The notes below the pieces were generated by a model. It was not told the DNA's origin, searched no databases, and saw only the letters and a list, made by a program, of their open reading frames with translations. Below, piece by piece: positions 62,751-64,000 of a stretch of 64,000 bases of DNA. The position numbers and the translations under genes were made by a program. Numbering within the stretch: the stretch's first letter is position 1; the number at the start of each line of letters is the position of its first letter. The stretch comes from Daejeonella sp. JGW-45 (GTDB lineage: Bacteria > Bacteroidota > Bacteroidia > Sphingobacteriales > Sphingobacteriaceae), in assembly GCF_029360805.1 (NCBI RefSeq), contig NZ_JARKNC010000003.1, positions 62,001-126,000 on the forward strand, written 5' to 3'.

Positions 62751-63152
62751 TTATTCTACCTTTTTCCAGTATTCTTCAACAACCATTCCATTAGGGAGAA
62801 CACCGCTGGTGATCATCTTGCCGGTTTCCGTTTTAAGCTTATAAGCAATTGTTACGTCATCATTCTGTGAAGGCTGAGTGCTGAACTTACTCGTTATTAA
62901 GATACTATCGCCCCTAATTTCATAGGTTCCTGAATTATATAGTTCTGGCGCAGCCGTTCCCTCCAGAAGAAATGCTTCGTACGTGTCCGACTTATAAGTT
63001 CGTTGCATCTGAAAGTCTGTATGGGCTTTACGGGCTTTGCCGTTATAAACACCTCCGTCATACTGCCATGTCCCTTCAATACCATTAGATGAGCATCCAG
63101 CGGCAAATATTAGAATCAATCCCGTTAATATACTTTTGATAGCTGTTTTCAT
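62751..63152 (-). CDS. Small lipoprotein of unknown function
   Basis: A 133-residue protein with a lipoprotein signal (ILTGLILIFAAGC, lipobox Cys20). The mature part has GTWQYDGGVYNG at the front, like lipocalin-type small domains, and SILITSKFS later, all beta-rich. I do not recognise a named family. It lies between hemF (13 nt) and idi (6 nt) on the same strand. A role in the envelope is all that can be said. Confidence 0.75.
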   Translation of the reverse strand: MKTAIKSILTGLILIFAAGCSSNGIEGTWQYDGGVYNGKARKAHTDFQMQRTYKSDTYEAFLLEGTAAPELYNSGTYEIRGDSILITSKFSTQPSQNDDVTIAYKLKTETGKMITSGVLPNGMVVEEYWKKVE

Positions 63153-63165
63153 AGATGTCTATTTT

Positions 63166-64000
63166 TTATATCCAGTTGATACCCTTTTTTAGTAAGCTAA
63201 GTGTTTTTTGTTCTTCGCTGCCCGGCTCTGGTTTATAATCATATACCCAGTTTGCCTGGGGAGGCAGGCTCATTAGAATGGACTCTATTCTGCCATTAGT
63301 TTCTAAGCCGAATTTAGTACCAGCATCGTAAACCAGGTTAAATTCAACATATCTGCTCCGGCGCTGATATTGCCATTTTTTGTGCTCGCTAGTATATGAC
63401 TTATTCCTGTTTCTTTCGATGAGTTCTTTATAGACCGGCAGAAAAGTACGTCCGACGGCTTTGGAAAATTCAAAGATGTCCCGCCATTCCATACCAGTGC
63501 TCTCGGGATTCAAGCGGTCGTAAAAAATGCCACCCACGCCCCTGGTTTCTTCACGGTGTTTGATAAAAAAATAATCATCCGCCAGCCTCTTAAACTTTGA
63601 ATAGAAGTCTTTATTAAACCGATCGCACGTTTCTTTAAGTTCTTTATGAAAAAAATGTGCGTCTTCATCTATCACGTAATGAGGTGTCAGATCGATACCG
63701 CCACCAAACCAGCGCAGGTCGTTCCCTGAGCCCGAGCTCATTTCAAAATACCTGATGTTCATATGAATGATTGGTATCCAGGGGTGATCCGGATGAATTA
63801 CAATAGAAACGCCCGTAGCGAAGAAATGATTTTCGTGTACGCCGAAGGCTTTTTTTATATTCTCGGGAAGATCACCTTCTACCGCAGAAAAATTCACTCC
63901 CCCCTTCTCAATAACATTCCCGTTTTGAATGACTCTGGTTCTGCCACCACCTCCGCCTTCACGTGTCCAAACTTCCTCTTCAAATTTAGACTCACCATCT
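63166..64000 (-). CDS. hemF: Oxygen-dependent coproporphyrinogen-III oxidase (5' end outside window)
   Basis: Converts coproporphyrinogen III to protoporphyrinogen IX with oxygen, in heme synthesis. The visible part is about 278 residues and open to the window end at 64000, so the N-terminus is missing. The sequence runs FEEEVWTREGGGGGRTRVIQ, then EKGGVNFSAVEGD, which are the family's opening blocks. It also has WFGGGIDLTPHYV, KRLADDYFFIKHREETRGVGGIFYD, and YVEFNLVYDAGTKFGL. Taking the GTG at 63897 as a start would miss these upstream blocks, so it is not the true start. It heads hemF-lipoprotein-idi. Confidence 0.93.
   Translation of the reverse strand, partial: DGESKFEEEVWTREGGGGGRTRVIQNGNVIEKGGVNFSAVEGDLPENIKKAFGVHENHFFATGVSIVIHPDHPWIPIIHMNIRYFEMSSGSGNDLRWFGGGIDLTPHYVIDEDAHFFHKELKETCDRFNKDFYSKFKRLADDYFFIKHREETRGVGGIFYDRLNPESTGMEWRDIFEFSKAVGRTFLPVYKELIERNRNKSYTSEHKKWQYQRRSRYVEFNLVYDAGTKFGLETNGRIESILMSLPPQANWVYDYKPEPGSEEQKTLSLLKKGINWI

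Overview
The window is a gene-dense, moderately AT-rich chromosomal segment from a member of the phylum Bacteroidota, most likely family Sphingobacteriaceae (Pedobacter or Mucilaginibacter relatives). This rests on Bacteroidota promoters (TTTG, 19-21 nt, TAnnTTTG), scarce Shine-Dalgarno signals with several TTG starts, a carboxypeptidase-regulatory-like TonB receptor, the futalosine menaquinone route (mqnE, mqnA), acetyl-type methionine synthesis under a SAM-I riboswitch, and typical gene pairs (PASTA protein/ddl, STAS/rnz, amidase/LptD-like). No prophage, insertion sequence, CRISPR array, rRNA or tRNA gene was seen. It is mostly housekeeping chromosome with small accessory RNA signals between genes.

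Layout. 1-2.4 kb: PASTA protein (cut by the window edge), ddl, a thioesterase, rpsO. 2.5-11.4 kb, plus strand: pnp, rpe, a TonB-dependent receptor, then serC-serA-DUF1015. 11.4-16.2 kb, minus strand: a beta-CASP nuclease-like protein, an ABC exporter, a coiled-coil membrane protein, a SAM hydrolase. 16.3-19.6 kb, plus: phoH, purC, STAS, rnz. 19.7-27.6 kb: envelope genes (mlaD-like, amidase, LptD-like), cinA, an E2 acyltransferase and a GDSL hydrolase. 27.7-32.9 kb, minus: the methionine block metB | promoter - SAM-I riboswitch - Cys-rich small ORF - metY - metX - hom. 33-39 kb: mqnE, histidine phosphatase, mqnA; then nucleoside phosphorylase, YigZ, EamA, ribD. 39-44.4 kb: prmC, nucleoid protein, xerD, aroQ, glycosyltransferase, acyltransferase. 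44.5-51.4 kb: WbqC, corA, mgtE, bioB, FUSC, ohr. 51.4-52.8 kb: a gene-free stretch with two related structured RNAs. 52.8-64 kb: PIN-PhoH, csp, two TPR proteins, gyrA, photolyase, SDR epimerase, idi, a lipoprotein and hemF (cut by the window edge).

Two places stand out. First, the leader of metY: between a complete SAM-I riboswitch and metY lies a 40-codon ORF ending in a cluster of cysteines (CCMCTPYVCF), with its last Cys codon and stop codon inside a perfect 6-bp hairpin that competes with a second hairpin. This looks like a second, cysteine-responsive control layer stacked on the SAM switch. Second, 51.65-52.73 kb holds two diverged tandem copies of a roughly 335-nt transcription unit, each with the same promoter architecture, conserved 5' hairpin, a 3' hairpin showing a compensatory base-pair change, and the same intrinsic terminator. 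I cannot assign it to any RNA family I know.

Products were assigned by reading motifs by eye; no database search was run. Starts were moved from the longest possible ORF where family length, promoter position or a TTG codon argued for it, and each case is stated.
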